From Theodoxus fluviatilis (Eukaryota; Mollusca; Gastropoda; Cycloneritida; Neritidae), in assembly GCA_034096865.1 (NCBI GenBank), contig JAWQFJ010005692.1, positions 1 through 64,000 on the forward strand: a DNA stretch of 64,000 nt. The letters run 5' to 3'. Positions within the stretch are counted from its first letter, which is position 1, and every line of letters begins with the position of its first letter. Made by a program: the position numbers and the translations under genes. The notes beneath the pieces are model-generated. The model worked only from the letters and a program-made list of their open reading frames with translations, was not told the origin of the DNA and made no database searches. Shown here piece by piece: positions 19,827 through 31,679 of this stretch.

Positions 19827-21744
19827 ATGATGCAGTGTGTCAGCAATTAAAGGCAGTGTTTTTTGCAAGAGGAAAGGGTAGACGCCCTAACCTTCCCATC
19901 GTCCCCCTGACAAACAAACTGTTGCTGTATATTCTTCAACTTAGAGAAGAAGGAGGAAAGACTTTTGATGAGGCAGCATTCTTCCTCAACAAGCTGTTCC
20001 CAACATCACCTGTTTGGAGACTGAGGTCCTTGCTGGTGTCGGCAAAAGCCAAACAGAGACTAACTCCTCCTCCGCCTTCTGCTCCAGCTGTCACACTCCA
20101 GCTGCATGACCTTGGACCTTTTTTGCAGGGCGTAGATAGGGTAACCATTGTGGAAGGACTACCTGTGTCTCAGTGCCTCAACCCTACCTTTGGTCTGCTG
20201 AAAGATCTTAATCTAAAGCAAAAAGAGAATGGCACATACAGAGATGTGTGCAAGTGGTGGTGTCATCTAACTGGCACCAGTTCTTCAGAGCCAAATATCA
20301 GAAAAGCCGTGGCGAAATTCACCAAGAAGAACGCAAAGCTCCAATCCAACGCATCGAGACCAGCTGGAAAGGAAGCTTACAACAACTTTCTTCTTTCTTC
20401 TCCTTTTCAAGTTACACCCTCCTCTCCTGCGCCATCATCAGAATCTGCTTGTTCGTCTGATCCTCTTCTGGAAGCAGGTAACACGATTATACCTGATCAC
20501 TCACTGAAACTAGCAGATAGTGCCAGGCAGCTCTTGGCATCAAGGCGAAAGCAGGAAGAATTGGAAGCCGATGTTGTTAGACTAGAGTTGCGCTGCGCAG
20601 TATTACTTGAACTTAACAAGGACAAGCAGCTAGAGCTGAAGGCTCTTCAAGGCACCAATGCCCAGCTTCTTGCAGATGTGGAAAATTTGAAGATCAAAGT
20701 GTCTGAACTGGAACGGAAGATTCTTGCCAGGAATGAACATGTGGATAAAATCACCAGGAAGCTAAACTATGTGAGAGACAGGGGTGTGGAGAAAAAGTTG
20801 CAAAGAAAAGAAACCAAGTTGGAGGAGCTGCGCACACACCTGCAGCAAACGGAAGACCTACTGCAAGACAAAGCAGATGTTGAGAGAGGACTGAGAGACA
20901 AGCTTCGTCAGCAACAGGTTGCAAAAGCTGAAATAAAGCGCCAGCTGGACAAAGCCAAGCAAAAAATGGAAGTTGTAGCAGAGAGAGCGGCTCCCCTTGT
21001 AATACAAGAAGATGAGGACAAGATAATCCGACTAAAGAATGAGCTTGGTCACTTCAAAAAGGAGGCCAAAGTTGCCATCATGGCCTTGATGGGAGAGTGC
21101 GAAGTACCAGCACACAGGTGTGGGGTTGTCATCAAGACTGTTGTTGAAACCATCTGTGAAGGCCGAATGCCAGAAAGTGATTTGCCTTCACAACGAAGTG
21201 CTCTCCGGTTCGCAGACCAGATGCATGTCCTGAGTAAGGCTCATGTCGCTGAAGTGCTGCAGAAGACTGACCATTGGGATCTGCACATCGACGGCACCAG
21301 CCGTAGTGGTGTCAAATATGTGTGCCAACAGGTCACCATTAGTGAAGGGACCCTCTCCCTGGGCTTCACTCCCGTAGCTACAGAGGATACATCAACTCTG
21401 GTTGACATTACCATCCAAATGCTGGAGGAGATTTCAGACATCTACGCAGGAGCGGATGCCCAAAAGATGTTCATTCAAATGCTCGTTAGCTTGACATCAG
21501 TGATGACTGATCGAGCAGCGGTGATGAAGTCGTTTGGCAGGAGCCTGCAGGCTGAACGCCACCTCCTTCTCCAGACTGACGAGGGGCTGGAGTTTTTGCA
21601 CTGCAACGCCCACTACCTTCTGGGTATGGGTACTGCATGCAAGAACGTGCTGACCAATGAAGAGAAGAAGAGTGGGGAGAAACTTGGAAGAGATGCCCTG
21701 CCACGCTTCAGCTTTTTCAAGTCCACAGAGAGCTCAGCATTCAG
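19827..21744 (+). CDS. Transposase-like gene, exon 2 (coiled coil plus RNase H-like region)
   Basis: Preceded by a TTTTGTGTGCAG acceptor; 639 codons without a stop, ending in a split codon at a GTAATT donor. In order: a GRRPNLPIVP leader, a Pro-rich linker, two WWCHL-type aromatic motifs, a long coiled coil (about 20520-21010), then a C-terminal part with HWDLHIDGTSRSG, LTSVMTDRAAVMKSF and LHCNAHYLLG. The spaced Asp (DGTS), Asp (MTDRA) and C-x2-H pattern recalls RNase H-fold transposases of hAT/Kolobok type, but the family is unnamed here. This is the longest intact coding exon in the window; no lesion is seen. Confidence 0.65.
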
Positions 21745-23100
21745 GTAATTGTTATTTATAGTACCTTTATACTTATATATGGTCAAAAGTACGGAGGTGA
21801 GCAGAGGGCCAATTTCGCTACCTGTCTCAGAAACTTTGTCTCTCAAACTCAATCATGACCTCACAAAGGCTTCAAACTTGTTTTGCTGCATTCTGAATAG
21901 ATTCATGTTTCTGGCAATGTAATGTTTGTGTCAATAAAAAATACTGCATGTTGAGTTATTTGCGTTTTTGTTTAAAAAATCGGGTGTTGGAAAACAGAGA
22001 GAGTGTTACATTTTCCACGAGTGTTAGTTTTCAAGCAAAAATTCACATACACAGAAAGCGATCTCAATGATCGTTTAATACCATGATTATACTTGGGACA
22101 TTGTTCTTCATAGCAAACTTGCTGGAAAGCAAAAAAACATAACCCAGAATGATGAATTTGAGGAACAAAACGGGGGCAATCCGTACGCAACTATTTGCGT
22201 AACAATTGCTTGCGAATTTTAAACCGTTCACGTTTTGCAGACGACACCGTCATGCGTTGCGCAATCATCGGTAGAACTGCCGCAGCAATTGTTTTTCATG
22301 TTTATTGATTCGAAAATCCGAAATTTTTTGTTTTTACGCATAAAAAACAACATTTTAACAATCGTGGCAGAAATTGTGTTACCATTTTGTTTCGAACATT
22401 TTCAAATAAATCACGTTGCGGAAATATTTTTTCTGCGGGATGTCGATTCTTGCGCAGTCACGTGCCCACGCTATCATTGAGGATCGCGTGCAGTTGAAGA
22501 ATGGATATGCCTGGGGCAAATAACGAAGGTAAGTTTGAGGTGATATTCCGTTGTGTACGGCCAAATGTGCCTTGTTTTGAGGGAAAACAGCTAATATCTG
22601 ACGTTGTGAACATTATTTGTGTATAGTTAGTGTTGGTGAATACGAGATCGATTGTTCAGCTTTGCACCACTTTCTTCTCGGAACTGAAAACCCATCGTGT
22701 CTGTTCTTTTGATCGAAAAACGTACGTCGACTGTAAGTATAATTGATGACCCAGGGTGTAAGAGTTGCAAACGGATACAAACCATGATAAATTAACCATA
22801 AACTCGGTAGGTATACTTGATTTGCGATTTTTGACAAAGTTCAAAATGAAAGAAAACTCACAGGATCGGCAGATCTGATCTTGGCGCGTTTTTACCGAAA
22901 ACGCATTTTGTTCGCAACATTACACACACACATTGTCACAGTCGTGGAGTTATTGTTATGTACGAAGAAAACATGCTTTATTTTTGAAACTGAAGGATAA
23001 ATATACCCAGCAACTATTTCCTTCCTCATAAATTATTTCTTGGAACGTTCTTGTGAACTTGTCAAATTCATGTCTTCATTTTGAAGAACTTTCAGGATGT
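21745..23100. other. Intron 2, 5' part
   Basis: No exon confidently recognised. A small ATG...GTAAGT frame at 22502-22529 after CACGTG is a possible alternative first exon but joins poorly to any acceptor seen. Confidence 0.4.
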
Positions 23101-23119
23101 TCATAATTTTACACATTCA

Positions 23120-24310
23120 GTGCTAATCATCCAATGGTGTTATGTTAAGAACAACCACTGATAAACCACAATAGAGATACATTTGAGAATTTGGGTAGGT
23201 CAGTACATTTGTTTGACATTTAGCAACATTTATTAAAATAAAGTTCTGATTGAAAATATATTTTTAACAACTACTGTTTGTTCATAACCTAACACCCTGG
23301 GTAAAGAAGCTGCTGTGTGTTATGTTAAGAACAGACTTGGAAAGTGGCACATAAACCCCAAATAACATCTAAAATGAAATGCCCTGTTGCTTATACATTA
23401 CTTTTATCAGTACTAAGCAGAGAAAAACAAAGTTTATTTCTCATTTATGAGATTACTGAAGTTATGGTTTGTTCACAATCTAACGCAATTTTTGGGGGGT
23501 AAAGTTATGTACATTAAAATTTTCAACAACTTTTTTTGTGATTGTATACTTTTAACTTGCTTTGTGCTGAATGAAATGCTGACAATAAAAAGTGAGAAAT
23601 CCTGTTGACCTTACTTTGAAAAATCAATTTGAACTCATGTGAGCATTTGTTCATAACCATACACAATGGATATGCTGGCTGAAGAAAGAGCTTTGTGTAA
23701 TGTTGTGAACAGACTGTAAAATTCTACCCAACCTTCCAAAAGTACTAAATCTTTTGTAAAAGTAAACATCATCTTTTCTGAACACACCATGTTATATTTT
23801 CTCAACAAAAAACAAAGAAATTGATGATTATTTAATAAATCTAGGCAGTTCATAACAGTACGCAAAGGTTGGGTGTTAAGTTATGTACAAACACAGCATG
23901 TAGATATGTTTATTCTAATTTGAAATTTAGATTCTTGGACTTAATTTTAATTTTCTGTTGTTGCCAAAACATAAAATCTAACATAGAATTTGTTTTGAAA
24001 AATCAATTTGAACTCATGTGAGCATTTGTTCATAACCATACACAATGGATATGCTGGCTGAAGAAAGAGCTTTGTGTAATGTTGTGAACAGACTGTAAAA
24101 TTCTACCCAACCTTCCAAAAGTACTAAATCTTTTGTAAAAGTAAACATCATCTTTTCTGAACACACCATGTTATATTTTCTCAACAAAAAACAAAGAAAT
24201 TGATGATTATTTAATAAATCTAGGCAGTTCATAACAGTACGCAAAGGTTGGGTGTTAAGTTATGTACAAACACAGCATGTAGATGTGTTTATTCTAATTT
24301 GAGTAAGTAC
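23120..24310. repeat. Intronic satellite, ~190-bp period with hairpin junctions
   Basis: Inverted arms recur. Arm 23279-23295 (TGTTCATAACCTAACAC) pairs with 23317-23333 (15/17), and arm 23648-23664 pairs with 23695-23711 (14/17). The inverse motif recurs at about 23280, 23467, 23645, 23850, 24024 and 24229 (spacings 174-205). Positions 23594-23930 and 23973-24309 are near-identical at 379 bp offset, that is two periods. Confidence 0.8.
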
Positions 24311-24425
24311 AGAGTAGAGTTGATAATTACTAAAATTAATGTCGGACAATGAGGTATTCTTTTGTGTTGTGCTGAAACATAGATTGTGAATTTTAATTGT
24401 ATATGTTGCCATATGTCTGTTGCAG

Positions 24426-24507
24426 ATCAACTGTCAAGAATGGCGACTTCGTGCAGGCAACGGTGTACGCGGAATCAGGAGTAGAGTCAAAGCAGTTTGT
24501 GGGATGT
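24426..24507 (+). CDS. Exon of a C-terminal module, part 1
   Basis: Bounded by a GTCTGTTGCAG acceptor and a GTAAGT donor. In the phase left by exon 2 it encodes STVKNGDFVQ...KQFVGC, a small beta-rich module. It could be the next exon of the gene at 18868, skipping the exon at 27039, or belong to a related copy. Confidence 0.55.
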
Positions 24508-24679
24508 GTAAGTACAGAAATGAACTGAACCTCACTTTATTACCTAATGCAAAGGCGTTGCAGTATAGTTCCATATAATTTACATTCATTCATAAAATTT
24601 AATATTATGAAGTAAGGCACATTTTTTGGCGAACTTGCATGGTTTTAAATGTTCTAATGTTTGTCATCATTGTTTACAG

Positions 24680-24853
24680 GTCAAGCGTCTGAGGCCTGAC
24701 AAAGGTGGGGTGGAGATTAGTTTCCTGAAGAAGCTAGGGGGGTCTTACCAGTTCCCAGACATTCCAGATGAGGCGCTGGTACTGCTGCAAGACATCTGTT
24801 GCGTTTTAGACGCCCATGTGGACAGGAGAGGGCATTATACTTTTAACATTTGA
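24680..24853 (+). CDS. Exon of a C-terminal module, terminal exon
   Basis: After a TTTACAG acceptor it joins part 1 in phase and encodes VKRLRPDKGG, FLKKL, FPDIPDE and RRGHYTFNI, then TGA at 24851. A related end (GGYYTYPDVPD...) occurs at 55505-55627, supporting a shared C-terminal domain. It may close the transposase-like gene. Confidence 0.55.
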   Translation, partial: VKRLRPDKGGVEISFLKKLGGSYQFPDIPDEALVLLQDICCVLDAHVDRRGHYTFNI

Positions 24854-25960
24854 TTTGACTACCCATTCTGAAATGTCAAGTTTTGGTCACATGGTTTTTT
24901 ATGTTTTATGGCTCATTTCATTTAGCATTTGATATGCTTTTGTGTCCCAGATAATGACAACCCCAGTTTATCATAACTTTTTGTAAGAAAGTTGTTGTTT
25001 TTTCAAAAGTGAATATTATCAACTTCATTTTTATTGTTGAAGTTGCTGGCCCCACTTAGTGTGAAGGATGTAAAACTTCTTTGTACACTATGAAGTATGT
25101 ACAGTGGAACCTGCAAATAGCACCCCTCCAATTAGCACCGTACATCTGCTAATAGCACTGTGTCATGTTGTACTGATTTGTCTTTGTCAGTCTGAATGAA
25201 CCTGAATAGCACCCTACCTCCAAATAGCAGTCTTATTTTGGTCCCTAGGGGATGTATTGCATGATTGTATAGAACCCATTCACAGTAGCATTTTAAAGTG
25301 TTCCCTCAGCATTGTTTTAAGTAATTTCGGGTCACATTAGCTAACAAGCAGTACTCTGTACTAGTCTGAAATTTCAAGTTAGTTCTTTCTTGAATATTTG
25401 TTCACATGGTTTTTGATGTTTTATGGCTCATTTCTTTTTAAGTTTTAGCATTTGATATGCTTTCGTCATGGATGAGAGCACCAGTTTATCATAATCGTGT
25501 GTAAGAACAGGCCTTTAAAATATGTGTTTGTGTTGTACGTAAATTTGTGATTCTCCAGATTATTTGATTGTGATGTACTGACATTTGGGATTCTTCAGAT
25601 TATTATTGTTTTTGTGGTGTAGTGTCCTTGTGATTCTGCAGATTACCTTTTTAGTGGTACGGTGAACTTCAAGTGAGGTTTTTATTGAGTGGTGACCTTG
25701 TAACTCTTCATTTTTGTTTTATTTATGGCTCTATAGTTCTCTTAAAACTCTTGCAATCCTGATGTGACAAATAGTGTTTGACTGGAATGAAACTTAGGAC
25801 ACCAGACAGTAACGAGTTCATTCTCACACTTTACTACATGTGATGTCATATCATGTTTCAGGAGTAAAATATGTTTCATGACTATTTCTTGTAATAGTAG
25901 TTTACTTTTATGTTGCTTTGTATGGTGTATTCATTTGGTAATAAAATACTGCTTCCATGC
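24854..25960. other. 3' flank with a pogo-type MITE remnant
   Basis: 25097-25290 begins TACAGTGGAACCTGCAAATA and repeats AATAGCACC words, as in pogo/Tigger MITEs. The right inverted repeat was not found. The rest is AT-rich and unrecognised. AATAAA occurs near 25939. Confidence 0.5.
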
Positions 25961-26895
25961 ACTTTTTTTCATTGGTTTTGTGTTATGTTGTGAACAAATT
26001 TGTGTGATGTTGTGAACAAAATCTTATTATTTCATGTAAGATTACTGTGAAGGGTTTTAATAAGCATGGCAAGGGATGCAATTGTAGCTGTCTTCCTTAT
26101 GCACCCTCTGAAACATTCTTCCTGATTCAGAATTCAAAATTTGTCACTTTAAAAAAAAGAAAAAAGTTTGTAACGGTGTAATGTTGTGAACAGACATTGA
26201 TCAGAATTCAATTTTTGGGTTTACAAAGAGTGGATTCAAATATTTTTATTTTCTGATTTCACTTTTAAGTTTTCTGATGTCCACTGCTCAACTTGGACTG
26301 TGAGAATAAGTACATTGGTCCAACAGATGTGCTTAAATGGAAAAAATGTAACCATTTAAAATGGTCGAAAGACTTAAGTAATTATCTAATGATATATACA
26401 TTCCCAGTGCCATTGCTTTTCTTTAAATATGTGTTTGTTACATTTAGAATACATCTAAAAACTGTTTAATACTAAAATTGACATATTTAATGCTTAAAGC
26501 ATGACTTTCAATGAGGAATTGTGTTGTGGCGTTATGTTGTGAACAGACTCATTATTATATTTTCTAAAGTCTTTGTTTACTAGTTTTCAGTTCAAATTTG
26601 TAATGTGTATGACAGTTTTGACTCATGTGGTGAGTTCTCAAGATGTAATAACAAAGATTTCCACTTTTAAAAGTTTATACAGTGTGTGTTTGAAATGTGT
26701 GACGGCGTTAATGTTGTGAACAGACTCAACATCTTTTTTCAAAAATGCAACCAAACAAAGCATCATCTTAAATTTATGTGCTGGGTAGTTGATTCTCATG
26801 ACAAATCCTACCATATTCATGCAAAACTGTTAAGTTTTCATAAAGTTTACTTTTAGGAACTCATGTAACAGCTCTCTGCTCACCTCCGTACTTTT
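25960..26895. repeat. Hairpin satellite, dispersed copies
   Basis: The motif (G/A)TGTTGTGAACA recurs at 25980, 26003, 26176, 26529 and 26705; the last three spacings are about 353 and 176 bp, the satellite period. Confidence 0.7.
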
Positions 26896-27038
26896 GACCA
26901 TATACTTTAACTTTTTAAAGCATTTGTGCTGTAGTTTTTTTTTGGTGATTGGTATTTGTACTTTCTTTAATAATTTTGTTGTTGTGTTTTTCTTTTTATT
27001 ACTCAGGAGTAACAAAACATTTGCTATGATATTCACAG

Positions 27039-27196
27039 GTATGTCCGCACAGCTTGCGACATTCTTGGACCACGAGGGGATGACAAAAACGGCATGAGGG
27101 ACTCCTGGGAAGCCTACTGCCTGACTGTGGGAAGGGAGTCTGCAGTGACAGGTTTCAGGGAAAACAGGTTCAACAACTTGTTTCAGGCAGCTGCAG
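27039..27196 (+). CDS. Exon downstream of the transposase core
   Basis: After a TATTCACAG acceptor it encodes YVRTACDILGPRGDDKNG, DSWEAYC and FRENRFNNLFQAAA, ending at a GTTAGT donor. In the phase left by exon 2 the join reads AFRYVRTACD, which looks like a natural continuation of the RNase H-like domain. It lies beyond the putative terminal exon at 24680, so exon order is odd: either alternative splicing or a second, truncated gene copy. Confidence 0.6.
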
Positions 27197-27778
27197 GTTA
27201 GTTTTCTTAAGGGGAGACACGGCTGCCTAGCAGTCGAATTTTGCTCAAAAAATCGAAATTGAGTTCTGAGCAATTTCTGAATTTTCAATATCTGTACAAC
27301 ATCTTTCTCTGGCTAGATTTATTTTTTTCATCATCTAAGTATTTTTTTTGAATTGTTTTATAACGGTGGGGTGGGGATTGTGCACAGCAGAGTTTCAAAA
27401 AACAATCACTTTTCGGCCTTTCGTTGAGGCAGAAATTTTCTATCAACCCCCTTATATTGCATATCAGCGTGCTCGGGAAGATTCGGACTATCTGCTCCCG
27501 CCAAGATCGAGCGGAAATATCTATATATGGAGGCGCCAGATGGCCGCGAAATCTCCCGAGAGAGTCACGGAAATGCCCATATCAGTCCTCGGACGAGCTC
27601 GTCATGACGTCAGCCTAACAGCTGTTATAACGCAGCGATCTGATTGGCTGCCGATTACTCACGGACTCGTTCTGAGAAAGCCGAAATTGGCCGAGGCAAT
27701 TCCGCCGGCATTGTTTACCTCTGCGAAGGCACTCGTGCGAGCTGCGAATTGAATGCGTTCCTGTGCAATTTCATCGCG
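27197..27778. other. Unassigned, possible promoter region
   Basis: Upstream of the exon at 27779. A GATTGG (inverted CCAAT) at 27641 is the only recognisable element. Confidence 0.35.
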
Positions 27779-27972
27779 ATGGCTGAAAAATCTGAGCCCA
27801 TTCCGACTCCCAAGTGTGGAAAGAGGTGGCAAGCATTGAACAAGGCAGCCGTACAAAAGCGATGGAAGATTGCAAGAGAAGGTGCTTCGAGTTCGACCAG
27901 CGAGGAACCGATCGAGAAAGCGTCCACGCAACCTCTGGAGCAGGAGCCGTCATGTTCGTTCCACGGCGAGGA
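27779..27972 (+). CDS. First exon, hypothetical basic protein
   Basis: ATG 27779 opens MAEKSEPIPTPKCGKRWQAL...KRWKIARE, then a Ser/Glu-rich stretch, ending at a GTAAGT donor (27973). A basic KRW-rich leader followed by an acidic linker is common at the start of multicopy invertebrate proteins with a transposase-like core. No downstream exon identified. Confidence 0.45.
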
Positions 27973-28238
27973 GTAAGTACATAAATTCTATTTGGATTTT
28001 ATCAATCTAGTATCTTGAAAAGTTCTGACATTTACAGCTTGCTATAGGAAGCATCTGAATTCTTTAATTTAAACATTAAACTTACAAATTAAATGCATAG
28101 ATTGTGAAATTATGCGAACTTGACGAAGACTCGAACTCAAGTCTCTGAGACGAAGTGCCATGAACACCACGATGAAGGCCATGTCGATTCAAGAGTTGAA
28201 CGTTGTGTAAATGCGATTAAACACCAAGAAAATAACAC
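27973..28238. other. No feature recognised
   Basis: Intron-like sequence before the MITE at 28239. Confidence 0.5.
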
Positions 28239-28478
28239 CAGGGCCCGTATTCACAACGGCGATTTATCTTTTTAACACTTGATTTATACCCTAGCCCCGC
28301 GTTATCTTGATCGGTTAGATAAGGTACGCTCGTCAGAGGATCCTAGGTTGCGCTTTGCTATATATACTGGTTTCCAGCCAAGGGAGAGCGGAACAGGCAG
28401 TTGGAATCGTCTGAGTTGAGAGATAAATCGGAGTTAACATAAATCGCCGATAAATCGCCGTTGTGAATACGGGCCCTG
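28239..28478. mobile_element. 240-bp MITE with perfect 30-bp inverted repeats
   Basis: Left end CAGGGCCCGTATTCACAACG and the exact reverse complement at the right end, perfect over 30 bp. No clear target duplication. Same family as 9363-9587. Confidence 0.85.
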
Positions 28479-29568
28479 TCCACTAAGAATACGAATCAAA
28501 TATGTTAAGCAATTCTTTTTTAAATAATTTGTATAAAGCTTTCTTGAATAGAGAAAATTCGCTTGTAAAATAGAAACACCGACTACCGGAAGTTGACTTC
28601 CGCCATACCTCCAAGGTGAACGGGATAGCAGAGCGAAATTTTTGCAGTCTGTAACTTTGTCTTGCAGTCAAGTATACTCACGATTTCTTCAGATAATATC
28701 TACGACTAAATTTTTTATGTGCATCCTTTGTAAAAAAAACGTTTACCCTGTCTCAAAACAAAATTATCATGCCTTAAAAAATACGTACAACATTACACTT
28801 CTAAGATTCATCAAGCATAGATTTAGGGTTTACAAAAACGAAACATTCAAGTACAAAATTTAAAGAGGTTTACAGTGGCACCAATTGTGAATGGGTTATC
28901 AATGACAAACCCAGAAAGGTATGCATCGATGTAAGGTGACCCTAGAATAGAGCGAACTAGAATGAGTGTAAAATCCGAGTTGTACGGCAGTGATGGCGTG
29001 GAGTGCAGTGGGATGTATATCGACGCCACTACAACTGTCATGTCATCTTCAATAGCCTTGATTCACCCATCTTACTGCACCCAGAACTAATTGCTATGGT
29101 ATATCGATCCCCAGTGCTCGGTTCACCCAGCGGTCACCCAAGTGGCTCGTCTTCACTGAACTAAAGTCGAAATTCCCTCGCACCCGTGACACATTTTCAG
29201 TGCTCTCCGCTCTTGCATGAGTGCACGGTCAGCCCCTCAGCCTTTACGCGCTTGTTGAAACCGTGTCTTTTTGACAGGCGGAGACAGGCGAGCATGCGCG
29301 TTGGGGTTGGACGATGTGCGAAGCGCAGTGCAGTGGTTCTATCCCTGGGACGGGAAGAAAGCGGATTTAAATATTTTGGCCGATCCCATAATTGGCTGTA
29401 CTGCTTCCAGAAGCGTCCGTGTGTTTTGTCTGGTCTCCTCTCTCATTTGTAAGTCATTGTCATGTAGAATATCAGGCCTCTATCACCTGGCCTCGGACCA
29501 ACCAGCAGCTCCTGTACCCATGGGATGAATAAAGTTGAGGAAAGCAGCTACGACTTGTCTCACACCTG
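28479..29568. other. No feature recognised
   Basis: Short ORFs only; none has family-like features. Confidence 0.5.
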
Positions 29569-30050
29569 GGGCGGGTTTCAAAATGCGAAGATCTCGGTAG
29601 ATCTACGTAGATCTCGCCGAATGGGCAGTTTCATTCTTTGCTTGCTAGCGAGCCAATCGTAGACGAGCGTAGATTGAGCGAGGCAGCTTGAGAGGTGCCT
29701 AGCTTTTAAGATTCGAGACAAAAGTTCTGCGTGGATGCGTTGACCTGCATTCGATGTGTAAACTGTAGGAGGTTTCACGATCTATTAATGCATTCAACAT
29801 ACACCTTTGATAAATTAATGCTGTGCATGGCTTTTATTTTCTTTGGATGGGTTGCTAGTATCTCGAAATAGAGCGTTTTCTGAATGAACCGGCAACACGT
29901 CGGCCATTGAAATGTGGCCAGTTCACATCTTGTCGTGACGTCTACGCATGCGCATTAGTTCGTCACGTTGGGTGGTTTCTTTTTTAGCTAGCTCTTACTG
30001 CGAAGCAAGATCTTGCGACCAAGATCGACTACCTATTTTGAAACCCGCCC
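29569..30050. mobile_element. 482-bp PIF/Harbinger-type MITE, CTG target duplication
   Basis: Ends GGGCGGGTTTCAAAAT and its inverse ATTTTGAAACCCGCCC, flanked by CTG at 29566-29568 and 30051-30053. Its interior 29780-29910 is homologous to 38040-38180 inside the Harbinger element at 37505. Confidence 0.85.
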
Positions 30051-30204
30051 CTGCTCTCTCCTACCAACAATTACGCCTCGAGCCCCACAGCTCGACCTCT
30101 CTACATCCTTCTCCAATCGTCACATTAGCAATGGGGGCCAAAGGCATTGTACATGGTTATCTTACAACAGGATTAAATGTGAATGGGCGGAGCAGGCCTC
30201 GAGG

Positions 30205-30268
30205 CATTCTGTAAACCCGAGTCAGTAGTACTTTTGCCGGTAGGCGAAATCTCTAGTTTACTAGAATG
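30205..30268. mobile_element. 64-bp deletion derivative of the 417-bp element
   Basis: Holds the first 26 and last 38 bp of the 2250-2666 element, joined at a shared TA. Flanked by a perfect 9-bp duplication GCCTCGAGG (30196-30204, 30269-30277). Confidence 0.9.
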
Positions 30269-30277
30269 GCCTCGAGG

Positions 30278-31639
30278 AAAACGGACGACTTCAGAATGAC
30301 GTACTTCGAGTATGCACCCGTTACGATGCCGTGGGAGATTCAAATCTTTGATTCAACCCTTGCAGTATCGGTGCCTCTCTCACCACATAGAAAGGCGAGC
30401 ACTTTTCCAAAATTGCGAATTTAACCACTTTTAAAGCTGTAATTATCTTCAAACTCTTAGGGGATGCCAGAAAAATTGTTCCAAAAGTAAAACATAGCCA
30501 AAGCTCAGTGTTGTAAAGAACGAGGTGAGAGACTTTATTTGTGTTTTCTGGTGTTTCACTTCAGCGACTCTATGCATTTTTGCCGGATCAGTGGTTTGTT
30601 TTTTTAGTGCCTGTTGTTTCTTTTTATGCAGAGATGACATAGAGATCCTACCCTCTTTCTCCAATACTAGTGTTGTAAAATTAATTAACCGACAATTACC
30701 TGAGCAGCGCAATTACTGTATCTCGGGAAAATCGAACACTCCCACGAGGTCTCTTAATCGGAGGAGGCCGAAACCATGATTGGAAAATATGTTTCACTCA
30801 GATGTTTTTAAAATAAAAAGTAGCACTGACAACGAAGTGAGGTGAGGATGAAGTTTCACATTGTGGGGTGTGGGGTTAGCGGTGGTGGGCGGTGCAAATT
30901 GAAATACTTAGGGTAAATAGAAAGCTTAGTTCGCTTGCTTGCTTGCACATCATAGTTTTGAACGAGGAAAAACTCTCTCATGAATATGTATAAACCCATC
31001 TTTAGTAAGTCGTCTACCCATTCTACCCGTCTTCGTGCCAACAGCTGCCTTCAGGTTTAACAATCTCAACTAAACCCTTGTTTTGCGTGTTCTTCACTCT
31101 CTTTAAAGGAAATGTTTTCATTCAGAAGTTTTCACACAAACTTCACGAATACAACACACTTTTTTTTCAAATTGCAAAATAAGTATAATTAAATAATTTC
31201 TGATCAATTGATACTAAGACACTCATGTATTACGTCCCACTTCGAAAGTAGTTTGTACGTCAGATTAGTAACGAACTACAAAACAAAATCCAAGCCACAT
31301 GACTTTCTCCTCTGGTTCAGTGTCGAAAGCGACCTCACAAATCGGCTTCAACAGTTTCACTTTCTAACCAAAAAAAGAGGGGTGGGGGGTGGGGAGAGTG
31401 TGTTTTGAACAAAATGTGCAGTCTGAGCATATTTTCGTTGATGTTTTTCTTCTAAAAATACTAAACAACGTCCATTAAATTTGAAGGTAATATAAATAAA
31501 GCAACTTTTAGTGCCTTTAAAAACAGCACGTGCGCACAAGGAAACCGCCAGACCACGTGTCTTCATCAGGCGGGAAAAACGCAATTGGCCACATTTGATT
31601 TTCTGACTCCAACCGTACCAGACAGTCCTGTGGATCGCT
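30278..31639. other. No gene recognised
   Basis: AT-rich with short unsupported ORFs on both strands. Confidence 0.5.
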
Positions 31640-31679
31640 GGATGTATGCAAGACGACAGCCCGAACGCCAGAGTGAACA

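Noticed and set aside
23635..24244. Two identical 76-codon minus-strand ORFs
   Set aside because: Identity is explained by the 379-bp satellite duplication; the sequence is repeat, not gene.
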